DNA of 64,000 nucleotides from Aldehydirespirator sp965221185 (GCA_965221185.1 OZ244866.1:2976001-3040000), one strand, 5' to 3'; shown: positions 46,340 through 55,233, counted from the stretch's first letter. Made by a program: numbers and translations. The notes: a model not told the origin generated them from the letters alone.

Positions 46340-47283
46340 CCGGCGAGCCTCCTGAGCTCGTAGGCGTAGTGGCTGAACCCGGCCTCTATGTCGAAGCTGG
46401 GCTTCCAGCCCAACTCATCCTCTGTGTGCGACAGGTCGAGGGGGTCGCCGGCCGACACCGCCGGCGGGCGGCCCGGAATCACCTGCACCTTCAGGTCGCC
46501 GAAGATCCGGCGGGCTGCGGCCACCAGTTCGTCAAATGAGGTGATGGTGCCGGTGCCAACATTGAAGACCGCCTGTTCGGGAAGGGCCGCGGTGGCCGCG
46601 AGGTCCACCGCCCGGCCCACATCGAGGTCGTACACGTACTCGAAGTCCATGGTGTGTTCCTGCTTGACGAATGCGGTCTGGCCGTTGATGCCGGCCTGCA
46701 GCAGCTTCTGGATCTTGGATCCGCCGGAGCCGCCCGCGAAATGCCCGTATCCGTAGGCGTTGGCAGGACGCAGGACGGCCAGCTCGAAGCCGAACTCCTT
46801 CTGGTAGCTCTCTGCGGCCAGCTCCTTGATGACCTTGGAGTTGCCGTAGGCCCGTCCCGGCCCCCGGGGCGCGTCCTCGGTGATGGGGGCGCCCCGGGCC
46901 CGGCGCCGGTCGTACACCGCGAAGCTGCTGATGTGGACCAGACGGCGCACCCGGGTGAGCCGAACCGCCTCCAGCACGTTGATCGTGCCCATGACATTGA
47001 CCTCGAGCCCGGTGTAGAGCGGCCGCGAGACGCTCTCACCGATCAGCCCGGCGGTGTGCACGACCGTCTTTATCTTGTGGTCGCGAATGGCCGCGACGAG
47101 AGCCGACATGTCGCGGATGTCGGCGGCCACAGTGGGAACGTCGGCCGCCACGGGTCCGAGGCGCTCATGCAGGTACTCCGGACGGGCCTGCCGGTCGAGG
47201 AAGACGACCTGCTCGCCCCTCTGCATGGCGCAGCGAGCGAAGGATGTGCCCACCAGTCCGATCCCGGTCACCAGCGTCGTCAT
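46336..47283 (-). CDS. NAD-dependent epimerase/dehydratase
   Basis: 315 residues. Extended-SDR features are VTGIGLVGTSFARCAM (a GxxGxxG-type loop written GIGLVG), VHTAGLIGES, SSFAVYDRR, and the catalytic pair in YGNSK (Tyr-x-x-x-Lys). The C-terminal part has GYGHFAGGSGGSKIQKLL and FNVGTGTITSFDEL. Substrates of the family are nucleotide sugars, steroids or other alcohols. A paralogue with a similar domain order is cut by the right end of the window (63209-64000). Confidence 0.85.
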   Translation of the reverse strand: MTTLVTGIGLVGTSFARCAMQRGEQVVFLDRQARPEYLHERLGPVAADVPTVAADIRDMSALVAAIRDHKIKTVVHTAGLIGESVSRPLYTGLEVNVMGTINVLEAVRLTRVRRLVHISSFAVYDRRRARGAPITEDAPRGPGRAYGNSKVIKELAAESYQKEFGFELAVLRPANAYGYGHFAGGSGGSKIQKLLQAGINGQTAFVKQEHTMDFEYVYDLDVGRAVDLAATAALPEQAVFNVGTGTITSFDELVAAARRIFGDLKVQVIPGRPPAVSAGDPLDLSHTEDELGWKPSFDIEAGFSHYAYELRRLAG

Positions 47284-47329
47284 GGGAATTCCAACTCCTT
47301 AGTCGCCAATGCAATCGTCGCCGATGCAA

Positions 47330-47806
47330 TCATGCGACCTCGAACTCGCCGCTGATCTCGACGGGCTGCTGGCGGGGGAGGCTGGCCATGCCCACCGCGG
47401 CCCGGGCATGGCAGCCGTTGGTGGGGCCGAACAGTTCGAGGAACAAGTCGGAGGCACCGTCGACGACCTTCGGCATCAGCTCGAAGGTGGGGGTGCAGTT
47501 GACCATACCCAGCAACCGCACCACCCTGCGGACACGATCGAGGTCCCCCAGCTCGGCCCGAAGGGTGGCCAGGATCGACAGCCCGCACGCCTTGGCCACC
47601 TCGTAGCCCTGCTCGACACTCAACACGGCGCCGAGCTTGCCCCGACGCACGATGTCCATATCGGGATGGTGGGGGCCGTGGCCCGACACGAACATCACGT
47701 CGCCAACCCGCACGCAGCCCCGGCGATTGGAGCTCGGGAACTGCCGGGGCTCGGGCAGGGTCAACCCGAGCGCAGCCAGCCGGGATTCGATCTCGCCCAC
47801 AGTCAC
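47330..47806 (-). CDS. RidA/YjgF family protein
   Basis: 158 residues from GTG 47806 (GTG 47800 and TTG 47857 are alternatives). The pattern matches long-form RidA proteins: VRVGDVMFVSGHGPHHPD, YEVAKACGLSILATLRAELGDLDRVRRVVRLLGMVNC, and ARAAVGMASLPRQQPVEIS with Arg in the usual anchor position. Probably an enamine/imine or related hydrolase in the degradative unit formed with the epimerase and monooxygenase around it. Distinct from the RidA at 25602. Confidence 0.8.
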   Translation of the reverse strand: MTVGEIESRLAALGLTLPEPRQFPSSNRRGCVRVGDVMFVSGHGPHHPDMDIVRRGKLGAVLSVEQGYEVAKACGLSILATLRAELGDLDRVRRVVRLLGMVNCTPTFELMPKVVDGASDLFLELFGPTNGCHARAAVGMASLPRQQPVEISGEFEVA

Positions 47807-47870
47807 GAGATCGGCTCCGGCTCGGCGGAGGCACAAGGGCCTCGGCGCGCCCGGCAACAGCGTTCTGCCA

Positions 47871-49079
47871 TCAGAGGATCTCCGCAGCTTCGCGGACGCT
47901 GGAAATCAGCGACGCCCGGAGCAGGAACTCCCGGGCCAGGGCGGGATCGTCTGCGGCCCGGCGCAGCTCGTCGCGGTTGCGGTGCCGCACATCCGGATCG
48001 GACTCGGCCATCAGCTTCTTGTTGCGGATGGTGATGGCCTGCACATGGGCCACGGCCACATGGCGGCGCTGGCGGACATAGCGGTCGAGCAGCTCGCCGC
48101 CGGCATCGCCCCGCCGCACCGACGACAGCTTGGCGGCCAGGCTTACCGCGTCGTGGATGCCGCTGTTCATGCCCATGGCACCGATGGGGCTGTTGACGTG
48201 GGCCGCGTCACCGGCCAGCAGCACCCGCCCCACCCGGAAGGTCTCGGCCACACGCTGGTGAACTGTGTACAGCGACTTCGACAACACCTCGTAGCGCGTG
48301 CCAGTGGGATGGAACCTCTGCAGCCCGGCCTCGATGACGTCGTCGTCGAGGAGCGCATCGGGATCGGCGTCGACGTCGGCGGGCAGCACCACCCTCCACA
48401 GGTCCGTCCACCTGAAGAGGTTGGCCCACTCGACCGGATCGAGAATGTAGTTGCGATGGCCGTAGGGCAGGATCGAGTCGAAGTCGAACAGCACGCTCAG
48501 CGTCATGGTGCGGTCGGGAAAGGCGAAGCCCTCGAAATCGATTCCGAGCTGCTTGCGCACCACGCTGTGGGCGCCCTCGCATCCCACCAGGTGGGTGCCT
48601 CGCAGTTCCTCCCGCTCGCCGTCGGCGGTCTCGATCGCCGCGGTCACCGAATCGGAGGTCTGCCGGAAGCCGACGAGCTCAGTGCCGGTGCGGATCTCGA
48701 TCAGGTCGTTGCCGGAGGCCATCTTGAGCGCCTCCTCCACCAGCTTGAGGCGGTCGCACTGCAATGCGTGGGGGAAGCGGGTGTCGCCGGCCAGCGCGCC
48801 GTGGTCGAACACCGCGATGGGCTCGGGATCGCCCCTGTCCCAGTAGTGCACGAGGGGGGCAACGATGCCACGGGGCTCGAGGCGGTCGTAGAGGCCGATG
48901 TCGTCGAGCATCTCCAGGGTGGCCGCGTGGATGGTTCCGGCCCGGCGGACCTGGTCCAGCAGGTCCACGAGCTTCTCGACCACCAGCACCCGGTGGCCGC
49001 GCCCGGCCAGGGACAGGGCCAGCACCAGACCCACCGGCCCGGCGCCAGCGATCAGCACCCGATCGTCAGCTGAGGCCAA
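47871..49079 (-). CDS. FAD-dependent aromatic hydroxylase (class A flavoprotein monooxygenase)
   Basis: 402 residues from TTG 49079, preceded by GGGAAG. Class A motifs: IAGAGPVGLVLALSLAGRG (GxGxxG), the DG-type stretch LVGCEGAHSVVRKQLG, and GRVLLAGDAAHVNSPIGAMGMNSG (GD motif). These enzymes hydroxylate phenolic or heterocyclic rings with NAD(P)H and O2. The pocket gives no obvious substrate. With the VOC protein upstream (24-base gap), a hydroxylation plus ring-cleavage or rearrangement pair is possible. Confidence 0.86.
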   Translation of the reverse strand: MASADDRVLIAGAGPVGLVLALSLAGRGHRVLVVEKLVDLLDQVRRAGTIHAATLEMLDDIGLYDRLEPRGIVAPLVHYWDRGDPEPIAVFDHGALAGDTRFPHALQCDRLKLVEEALKMASGNDLIEIRTGTELVGFRQTSDSVTAAIETADGEREELRGTHLVGCEGAHSVVRKQLGIDFEGFAFPDRTMTLSVLFDFDSILPYGHRNYILDPVEWANLFRWTDLWRVVLPADVDADPDALLDDDVIEAGLQRFHPTGTRYEVLSKSLYTVHQRVAETFRVGRVLLAGDAAHVNSPIGAMGMNSGIHDAVSLAAKLSSVRRGDAGGELLDRYVRQRRHVAVAHVQAITIRNKKLMAESDPDVRHRNRDELRRAADDPALAREFLLRASLISSVREAAEIL

Positions 49080-49103
49080 CGAGGTCTTCCCGGTTGGGCT
49101 CCG

Positions 49104-49550
49104 CTACGAGCATGCGGCGTCTTCTTGCGCATCGGTTCCCTCGGGGTCTCGCAGCGCCCCGATCCAGCCCGATGTGGTTAGGTCGAACACCAAGCCGTCG
49201 GGCGAGCGGTACTTGACCTCGTAGTAGCGGTTGGGCTCATCGGGTCGCCGGCCCCGCACGTGCTCGGCGCCAGCCCGCTCCGCGCGTGCTGCGGCCTCCT
49301 CCAGGTCGTCGACCCACATCCCGAAGTGGTAGAGCCCGTAGAAGGGCTCCGAGCCGTCGTCTCCGGTTGTGATCCCCACAACGGGGTCGTCGCCGAAGTG
49401 CAGCAGGGCCACGTTCATCACGCCGTCGGTCATGTACACGCCCCGCCCGGCGTCGCCGGCCTTGGTCATGCCGAAGGCCTGCTCGAAGAAGGCCTGGGCC
49501 GCGGCCACGTCGGGCACGGAGATAGCCAGGTGTCGGAGCCGGGCAGCCAC
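49104..49550 (-). CDS. VOC (glyoxalase/extradiol dioxygenase) superfamily protein
   Basis: 148 residues from GTG 49550. One VOC module pair is visible: LRHLAISVPDVAAAQAFFEQAFGM, then FYGLYHFGMWVDDLEEAAARAERAGAE, and a C-terminal SPDGLVFDLTTSGWIG. His in RHLAI, His in LYHFGM and a C-terminal Asp could provide metal ligands. A GTATAC box sits 11 bases before the start. Confidence 0.78.
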   Translation of the reverse strand: MAARLRHLAISVPDVAAAQAFFEQAFGMTKAGDAGRGVYMTDGVMNVALLHFGDDPVVGITTGDDGSEPFYGLYHFGMWVDDLEEAAARAERAGAEHVRGRRPDEPNRYYEVKYRSPDGLVFDLTTSGWIGALRDPEGTDAQEDAACS

Positions 49551-49561
49551 AGCGACTGACT

Positions 49562-49567
49562 GTATAC
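49562..49567. promoter_or_regulatory. GTATAC box directly before the VOC gene
   Basis: On the minus strand ATTGTATACAGT, 11 bases before GTG 49550. The flanks extend the palindrome to TGTATACA. Confidence 0.45.
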
Positions 49568-49639
49568 AATCGGCGCGGGTGACATCTCATCAAAGCGTGC
49601 GCGGGTAGGTGATGCCGCCTCGCGGTGCAGCGTGGCGTT

Positions 49640-49679
49640 TCCCGCTCTCGTTCGCTGCGCTCACGGGCCGCTAGGGCCC
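49640..49679 (-). repeat. Truncated copy F of the bipartite element
   Basis: About 40 bases of the 51-base block only, with no variable segment or 13-base block. Same orientation relative to the next gene (VOC, 89 bases away). A few bases differ from the majority sequence. Confidence 0.75.
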
Positions 49680-49692
49680 AGGCACCCCAAGG

Positions 49693-49720
49693 TTGTCTCC
49701 AGCCACCCATCGGGTATAAT
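49693..49720 (+). promoter_or_regulatory. Sigma-A-type promoter of the retropepsin-like gene
   Basis: TTGTCT at 49693-49698 and TATAAT at 49715-49720, with 16 bases between. A second TATAAT is at 49725-49730. Transcription would begin near 49727, giving a leader of about 55 bases to GTG 49783. Confidence 0.55.
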
Positions 49721-49782
49721 GAAATATAATGACAGCTTCCAGAGGACGGCTCAAACAACCATTCCCAAACTGGGAGGGACCC

Positions 49783-50139
49783 GTGGGCGTATTCAACTGG
49801 CCGATCCGACTCGACAGCATGGACGGCGAGCGGTCCTTGCAACTGGACGCGATGGTGGACACCGGCAGCAGCTACACGATCGTGCCGGCCAGCCTGTTAA
49901 GGAACCTGGGAGTCGTGCCAACTGAGAAGGTCGGCCTCGTGCTGGCCGACGGGCGGCGCGTCACCTACGACATCGGGGAGGCTCGGGCCACGGTAGACGG
50001 GCGCAGCACCCCTACCTGGGTGGTCTTCGGCGAGGAGGGCGCCGATCCCTTGTTGGGGGCGTACACGCTGGAAGGGCTGCGTCTGGCCGTCGATCCTTGG
50101 AGGCTCACGCTAGTCCCCTTGCCCTACGCTTGGGCGTAG
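49783..50139 (+). CDS. Retropepsin-like aspartic protease (clan AA)
   Basis: 118 residues from GTG 49783, chosen for GGGAGGGAC just upstream; an ATG at 49729 overlaps a TATAAT box and is less likely. One aspartic-protease lobe is seen: LDAMVDTGSSYTIVPASLLRNLG with the catalytic Asp-Thr-Gly, a flap-like VGLVLADGRRVTYDIG, and DPLLGAYTLEGL as the hydrophobic motif before the C-terminus. It should work as a homodimer. Biological target unknown. The GGT homologue starts 27 bases later. Confidence 0.78.
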   Translation: MGVFNWPIRLDSMDGERSLQLDAMVDTGSSYTIVPASLLRNLGVVPTEKVGLVLADGRRVTYDIGEARATVDGRSTPTWVVFGEEGADPLLGAYTLEGLRLAVDPWRLTLVPLPYAWA

Positions 50140-50166
50140 GCGCCACCAACCACTCAGGCCGTCGCG

Positions 50167-51744
50167 GTGTCCGAGAGCAAGGCCCGTATGGCCCGGGCTG
50201 GAATCTCCCACGGCGACCCTCCAAACAGTTCTACGGCCGCAGTGGCTGCCGGGCACGCGCTGGCTACGGAGGCCGCGGTAGCGCTGCTCCGCCAAGGAGG
50301 ATCCGCGGTCGACGCGGCCATCGCGGCCGACGCGGTCATGGGCGTGGTGGAACCCACCGCCACCGGTGTCGGAGGCGACGCCATGGCTGTGGTCGCGACC
50401 CGCGAGGGAGTCGCGGTGCTCAACGGCGGCGGTCGCTCCGGGCGCGCCACCGACCCGGAGTCGGTCCCCGACAACGGCCATGGTTTCGTGCCGTCCGTTG
50501 GCGGATGGGCGGTGACCGTGCCGGGGGCGGTAGCCGCATGGGCGGACTTGCACCGCCGGTTCGGCCGGCTGCCGTGGCCGGCGCTGCTCGAGCCGGCCAT
50601 CGAAGCCGCCACCGACGGCGCGGAGGTCGGCGCTACCGGCAGCCGGCTGTGGGCTGGTGCCCGGCGCCGCCTCGACGTCGCGGGCGAGGCGCTCTATTTC
50701 CCGGCCGGCACCGCCCCAGCGCCGGGTGAACGGTGGCGCAACCCCGCCCTCGCCGCGGTGTTGAAGAAGATCTCGGCCGACGGCCCTGAGGCGCTCTACC
50801 GGGGTCCGCTGGCCCGGGAGATCGCACATGCGGCCGCAGCCGCGGGTGGGAGCCTGCACATCGACGACCTCGCCGACCACCGCAGCGAGTGGGTTCAGCC
50901 GCTGCGGGCGGACCTGGGACAGCACGAGCTGATGACCGTCCCGCCGCCGTGCCAGGGCGCGGTCCTGGCCCTGGCAGCTCAGTCGGTGCACGCTCGGGGC
51001 CTGCTAGGCACCACCGGCGCAGCGGCGGGCGCGGAGGCCGCCGCGGCCATGGTCGAGGCGCTCGACCGGGCCTTCGCGGTGGCTCTCGATTGTGTGGCCG
51101 ACCCCGCCGAAGCCAAGGTCCTCGGCTACGACGAGCTGCGGGACCGGATGGCCGGCGCACCGCGGGGCGGCCCGATGCCCCTAGGACCGGGCACCGTTTT
51201 CACCGTGGTGATGACGGCCGAGCAGGCGGTGGTGCTCACCTGCAGCGTGTGCGACCGGTTCGGCTCGGGCGTGACCGTCCCCGAGGGCGGATTCGTGCTC
51301 CAGAGCCGGGGGCGGGGCTTCTCGACGGACCTGAGCCACCCCAACGCGGTGGCGCCCGGCAAGCGCCCCTACCACACGATCGTGCCCGCGATGGTGCTCG
51401 AGGATGGGCGTCCCATGCTCGGCGTGGGGGTGGTGGGCGGCATCATGCAGCCTCAGGGGCAACTGCAGATCCTGCACCGGGTGCTCGGGGGTGCTGACCT
51501 GGCCGCGGCCGTGGGAGCGGGCCGGTTCCGCCTGATCGGCGAAGGACGGGTGGCGACAGAGGAGAGTCTGGAACCGGATTGGCGAACCGCGATCGGAGCC
51601 GCCGGCTATGACCTCGTCGACGCAGCCGACGTCATCGGCGGCTTCGGCGGCGCCCAGGCCGCCATGGACGCCCGGGGCACGCTCACCGCGGCCAGCGACC
51701 CCCGCCGCGACGGCACGTCAGCCGTCGTCATGAGATCGAATTGA
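50167..51744 (+). CDS. Gamma-glutamyltranspeptidase family protein, second copy
   Basis: 525 residues from GTG 50167, without signal peptide. Motifs: AAGHALATEAAVALLRQGGS (N-terminal), GGDAMAVV, FVPSVGGWAVTVPGAVAAW, and the small-subunit start with candidate nucleophile Thr343 in GPGTVFTVVM. Near the end are YHTIVPAMVLEDGRPMLGVG and GGIMQPQGQLQIL, typical of the family. Substrate uncertain. It differs strongly from the copy at 1681, so the two probably have different substrates. Confidence 0.82.
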   Translation: MSESKARMARAGISHGDPPNSSTAAVAAGHALATEAAVALLRQGGSAVDAAIAADAVMGVVEPTATGVGGDAMAVVATREGVAVLNGGGRSGRATDPESVPDNGHGFVPSVGGWAVTVPGAVAAWADLHRRFGRLPWPALLEPAIEAATDGAEVGATGSRLWAGARRRLDVAGEALYFPAGTAPAPGERWRNPALAAVLKKISADGPEALYRGPLAREIAHAAAAAGGSLHIDDLADHRSEWVQPLRADLGQHELMTVPPPCQGAVLALAAQSVHARGLLGTTGAAAGAEAAAAMVEALDRAFAVALDCVADPAEAKVLGYDELRDRMAGAPRGGPMPLGPGTVFTVVMTAEQAVVLTCSVCDRFGSGVTVPEGGFVLQSRGRGFSTDLSHPNAVAPGKRPYHTIVPAMVLEDGRPMLGVGVVGGIMQPQGQLQILHRVLGGADLAAAVGAGRFRLIGEGRVATEESLEPDWRTAIGAAGYDLVDAADVIGGFGGAQAAMDARGTLTAASDPRRDGTSAVVMRSN

Positions 51745-51844
51745 GGCGCGTACCCGGTCCCACAGGGCTCTGAGCCGGCGAGGGATCACGTGGTGGCAAC
51801 CGTGGCGCTCCCCGGCTGGCGGGCGCTGAGGCTGCCGGACGGCT

Positions 51845-52153
51845 TCAGCAGTCGGCCATAGCAGCCAGCGCGGCACAGATCTCGGAGCGCCGATGCGATA
51901 TCGAGCCGACTCGCTCGGTGAGCTGGGACTTTAGGACCACTCGGAGGTTGTCGAACGACGCGGCGCACGGATGGGCCAGACCATCATCGGAATCCAGGGC
52001 TACTTCGGTGGCGATCCCCCGAACTGTGCGCGTGATCGGAGCTACCACCAATCGCCTCAACACGGGAATCGCCTCGTTGCGGGTCACCACCAGCACGGGG
52101 CGGCTTCCGAGCTCGCTCCCGGCCCACCAGACATCCCCCTGAGCCGGCGTCAT
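51845..52153 (-). CDS. MazF/PemK-type toxin
   Basis: 102 residues from ATG 52153, which overlaps the antitoxin stop (ATGA). The PemK/MazF barrel pattern is present: QGDVWWAGSELGSRPVLVVTRNEAIPVL, VVAPITRTVRGIATEVAL and the FDNLRVVLKSQL strand. MazF-type toxins are ribonucleases that cut mRNA or other RNA at short motifs; the antitoxin normally blocks the active site. Sequence specificity cannot be read here. Confidence 0.82.
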   Translation of the reverse strand: MTPAQGDVWWAGSELGSRPVLVVTRNEAIPVLRRLVVAPITRTVRGIATEVALDSDDGLAHPCAASFDNLRVVLKSQLTERVGSISHRRSEICAALAAMADC

Positions 52154-52407
52154 CACCGCTCCCACAGCTCCTCGGCGATCATGGACCGCGTGCTCTGATC
52201 AGCCCACCGCAATTCGTCATCGGTCTCGGGAATGCGACGGTAGGCCTCTGCGATGGCTTCCCCCACGAGCCGGCGCCGGCGCCGTTCGATCATCGCCTCC
52301 AGCGCGCGCCTCACCGCGTCCGATCGAGACTCCGCCTCTCCGCTGTCCACGATCTCATCTAGCTGGGCGACCAACTCGTCGTCCACCCTTGTAACTAGTT
52401 GCGCCAT
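52153..52407 (-). CDS. Ribbon-helix-helix antitoxin (MazE-like partner)
   Basis: 84 residues. The N-terminal ribbon (AQLVTRVDDELVAQLDEIV) and helices (SRSDAVRRALEAMI) form an RHH DNA-binding domain of the CopG/MetJ type. The rest (about 45-84) is the extended toxin-binding part with acid and Trp residues. Antitoxin precedes toxin with a four-base overlap, the normal order. An imperfect inverted repeat covers the promoter, fitting autorepression. Confidence 0.82.
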   Translation of the reverse strand: MAQLVTRVDDELVAQLDEIVDSGEAESRSDAVRRALEAMIERRRRRLVGEAIAEAYRRIPETDDELRWADQSTRSMIAEELWER

Positions 52408-52429
52408 GCAATAAGCATAGCATTATGCA
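52408..52429 (-). promoter_or_regulatory. Leaderless promoter and likely operator of the toxin-antitoxin pair
   Basis: On the minus strand TATGCT (52419-52414) is 6 bases before ATG 52407, fitting a leaderless -10 box. It lies inside the inverted repeat GCATA-ATGC-TATGC, a plausible binding site for the RHH antitoxin. Confidence 0.5.
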
Positions 52430-52445
52430 ATGCGGCTGGTGGGTG

Positions 52446-53141
52446 CTACTTCGCAAGGCTGTTGAGCCAGCCGATGACCTGGTCGAGGGGGGCCACGTCC
52501 GCGTACTTCATGTGCAGGTCGAGCAGGTTGACCTTGTGGGAGATCTGGCTTCGGTCGGCGACACACTCGAAGGGGATCACCACGTCGAAGTTGTACTGGA
52601 AGGCGTCCATCACGGTGGCCCGCACGCAGCCGCTGGTGGTCAATCCGGTGATCACCACGGTGTCGACCCTGTCGTAGACCAGCAGCGCGGCCAACTCGGT
52701 GCCGAAGAACCCGCTCGGCTTGTGGTGCTTGCACACCACCATCTCGTCCGGCTTGGGGGCCAGCTCGTCCACGATCACGTCGCCCGGGGGCAGGTCCGGG
52801 TCCGGCAGGCGGCGACCCACCGTCTTCCAGCGCCCCTTCTGGCCCGGCGCGGGCACGTGGCTGGGATCCTCGTACATCTTCGTGTAGTAGACGGGGAAGC
52901 CGAGGCGGCGGGTCTCAGCCAGCAGCCGAGCGCTGGCCGCGACTGCGGGCCAGCCGGTCTCGGGGCACCCGGTCGGCCAGCGTCCGTCCACGAACGCCAG
53001 CGTCATGTCCACCACGATCAGGGCCGGCGACGTGCCCGCGCTGATGGCGCGGAACTCGTCGCCGCTGAAGGCATCCCCATACCCGGCCGCGAGGTACCTA
53101 GCCATGTCGTCGGGCGGTACGGCGTCGTTCCAGGGATACAC
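52446..53141 (-). CDS. Isochorismatase-like cysteine hydrolase
   Basis: 231 residues from GTG 53141; the beginning YPWNDAVPPDDMARYLAAGYG matches N-carbamoylsarcosine-amidase-like members, which supports this start. Catalytic residues are Asp45 (LIVVDMTLAFVD), Lys138 or Lys141 (CKHHKPSGFFGTEL) and Cys172 in TTSGCVRATV, preceded by the cis-peptide region. The family hydrolyses carbamoyl or amide bonds, for example of N-carbamoylsarcosine or nicotinamide. It is a single gene downstream of the ABC binding protein and separated from it by a terminator. Confidence 0.86.
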   Translation of the reverse strand: MYPWNDAVPPDDMARYLAAGYGDAFSGDEFRAISAGTSPALIVVDMTLAFVDGRWPTGCPETGWPAVAASARLLAETRRLGFPVYYTKMYEDPSHVPAPGQKGRWKTVGRRLPDPDLPPGDVIVDELAPKPDEMVVCKHHKPSGFFGTELAALLVYDRVDTVVITGLTTSGCVRATVMDAFQYNFDVVIPFECVADRSQISHKVNLLDLHMKYADVAPLDQVIGWLNSLAK

Positions 53142-53204
53142 GGGTGGTCAGGCCCTCATCGCGATTCTTGAGACCACAGAACGCTCAGCCCCGTGAGAAG
53201 CCCA

Positions 53205-53245
53205 CGAGGGAGCACGACCTGATGTCACCGGGCCGTGCTCCCTCG
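53205..53245 (-). terminator. Strong stem-loop terminator after the ABC binding-protein gene
   Basis: Perfect 12-bp arms, CGAGGGAGCACG at 53205-53216 and CGTGCTCCCTCG at 53234-53245, around a 17-base loop. It begins 30 bases after the binding-protein stop on the minus strand. There is no U-tract, as is common in GC-rich actinobacteria. Confidence 0.7.
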
Positions 53246-53275
53246 CAGGTGGAGGGGACTGTTAATTCTTGGAGG

Positions 53276-55153
53276 TCAGTTCAGCGTCATGTCCTCCACG
53301 CGGACCGTGTCGTCGTAGCGCGGGATCCAGCTGAGATTGTCAGCTCCGCCGTTGACGCTCAGGTATGTGAGGACCGGCAGGATGCCGACGTTGTCGCAGT
53401 TGTAGGCGAGGATCTCGTGGTACATCTGCTCGCGGGCGACGGGATCGAGCTCGCTGGCGGCCGCCTCCAGCATGCCGACCAGCACCGGGTCGTCAAAGGA
53501 GGAGGTGACGTTGTCACGGCCGATGTAGGAGCCCAGCCGGGCGCCGTCCTGCAGCTCGTTGGAGGACGACGACATGAATATGTCGCCTCCGACCTCGCCG
53601 ATCGGCTTGAGGAACTCATCGAACAGCCAGACCTCCCAGGCCAGCAGCTGGAAGTCGATGTTCAGGCCCGCAGCCTCCATGTCGGCCGCTATGGCCTCAG
53701 AGAGCTCGTCGAACTTGGTCCAGCGGGTGCCGTTGGCCAGGAACGTGATCTCCTCGCCCTGATAGCCGGAGTCAGCCACGATCTGCTTGGCAAGGTCCGG
53801 GTCATAGGGCCGGTCGGTGATGTTGGGGTTATGGCCGAACACGCCCGAGCCGAAGATGTGGCAGTGGGCCCGGCCAGCCTGGCCCGCGTAGATGAACTCG
53901 ATGTAGTCGTCGACGTTGAGGGCGTGGGCAATGGCGACCCGCAGCTCGGGATAGTCGCCCAGCGGGCCCTCGTAGTTCTTCATCCGCAGGTACGGGTACT
54001 CGATGCCCTCGTCGCGCACGAACAGCTTGGGCAGATCCCCGGCCGAGTCGGACGACATGTTGACCGCGAGGTCCACGTCGCCGGCCTGCACGGCAGCCAA
54101 CCGGGACTGCTCATCGGGCAGGAACACGAACTTCACGTCGTCGATCTGCGGCTCGGCGCCCCAGTAGTCGGTGTTGCGGGTGAGAGTGAGCGAGTCGCCC
54201 TGAATCCACTCCACGAACTGGTAGGGGCCGGTGCCGACTGCTTCGTCCTCGAGGCCATCGGCAGCCGCGCCGGGCTCCACCATCTGCACCATGTACAACC
54301 GGGCCGGCAGCACCGGGTCGGGTCCGTTGGTGTTGATCCGGATGGTGTAGTCGTCGACGATGTCCACGCTCGAGATCTTCTCGATCTGCTCGGCAAGGTC
54401 GGAGTCGAGCTCTGGGCTGAGCACCCGCTCGATCGAGTACTTGGCCGCGGCGGCGTTGAAGGGGGCGCCGTTGTGGAACGTGATGCCCCGGCGCAGCTTG
54501 AGCTCCCAGGTGGTCTCGTCGACCAGCCTCGGCAGCGACGCGGCCAGCCTCGGCACGAAGATCGACGGATCCACGAGATCACGCTCGATGAGCCGCTCGT
54601 AGACGTTCTCCATGGTGCGGCGCATCTCGCCGTCCTGGAAGTGGGGGTCGATCCGGCCGGGACCCTCGCCGATTGCGACGGTGATGGACTCGGGTGCTTC
54701 CGCGGCCATCGCAGCCGCGTCAGCCGCGGCGGCGGCCGCTTCTGCAGCCGACGCAGCCGCGTCAGCGTCAGCCTGAGCCGCGTCGGCCTCAGCCTGAGCG
54801 GCGGCCTCTGCAGCCTGAGCGGCCTCCAATTGCGTCTCGAGCTCAGCCACAACGTCTGGGTCAATAGCCCCCTCGGCCTCAGCCATGGCAGCGGCTAGCG
54901 CCGCCTCTGCCTCTGCGGCCGCGGCACCGGCATCCGCGGCCTCAGCCGCGGCCTCGTCGGCCTCAGCCTGAGCGGCGGCCTCTGCGGCCTGAGCGGCGGC
55001 CGCGTCGTCTTGGGCCTGTTCGAGAGCAGCGGCATCCGCTGCGCTGGTGTCCGGTGCGGCCGGTTCGTCGTCGCCGCCGCACGCGGCCGCGACGAGAGTG
55101 AAGACGAACAGGGCGGCAAGCAGCCGCTGCGTAACTGTGATCCTCTTGAACAT
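53276..55153 (-). CDS. ABC transporter substrate-binding lipoprotein, family 5, with long Ala/Glu spacer
   Basis: 625 residues from ATG 55153 (AGGGGACACC upstream); the frame extends further but the conserved signal starts here. Signal peptide LLAALFVFTLVAAAC has the lipobox Cys at 25. Residues about 35-175 are almost only Ala, Glu, Asp and Gln in coiled-coil-like order, then the SBP_bac_5 domain begins (SITVAIGEGPGRIDP, LRRGITFHNGAPFNAAAAKYSIERV). This would hold the receptor well away from the membrane. No permease lies beside it; the DppBCDF operon at 36111 lacks a binding protein and shares its GTATAC box. Confidence 0.88.
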   Translation of the reverse strand: MFKRITVTQRLLAALFVFTLVAAACGGDDEPAAPDTSAADAAALEQAQDDAAAAQAAEAAAQAEADEAAAEAADAGAAAAEAEAALAAAMAEAEGAIDPDVVAELETQLEAAQAAEAAAQAEADAAQADADAAASAAEAAAAAADAAAMAAEAPESITVAIGEGPGRIDPHFQDGEMRRTMENVYERLIERDLVDPSIFVPRLAASLPRLVDETTWELKLRRGITFHNGAPFNAAAAKYSIERVLSPELDSDLAEQIEKISSVDIVDDYTIRINTNGPDPVLPARLYMVQMVEPGAAADGLEDEAVGTGPYQFVEWIQGDSLTLTRNTDYWGAEPQIDDVKFVFLPDEQSRLAAVQAGDVDLAVNMSSDSAGDLPKLFVRDEGIEYPYLRMKNYEGPLGDYPELRVAIAHALNVDDYIEFIYAGQAGRAHCHIFGSGVFGHNPNITDRPYDPDLAKQIVADSGYQGEEITFLANGTRWTKFDELSEAIAADMEAAGLNIDFQLLAWEVWLFDEFLKPIGEVGGDIFMSSSSNELQDGARLGSYIGRDNVTSSFDDPVLVGMLEAAASELDPVAREQMYHEILAYNCDNVGILPVLTYLSVNGGADNLSWIPRYDDTVRVEDMTLN

Positions 55154-55227
55154 TTGGTGGTGTCCCCTCCAGTAGATCCGTTGGTATTGACGACTACAAG
55201 ACATCATTTGCAATCGACCCGAGAACG

Positions 55228-55233
55228 GTATAC
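55228..55233. promoter_or_regulatory. GTATAC box, proximal, before the binding-protein gene
   Basis: The 8-bp palindrome GGTATACC, 74 bases before ATG 55153. Confidence 0.45.
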
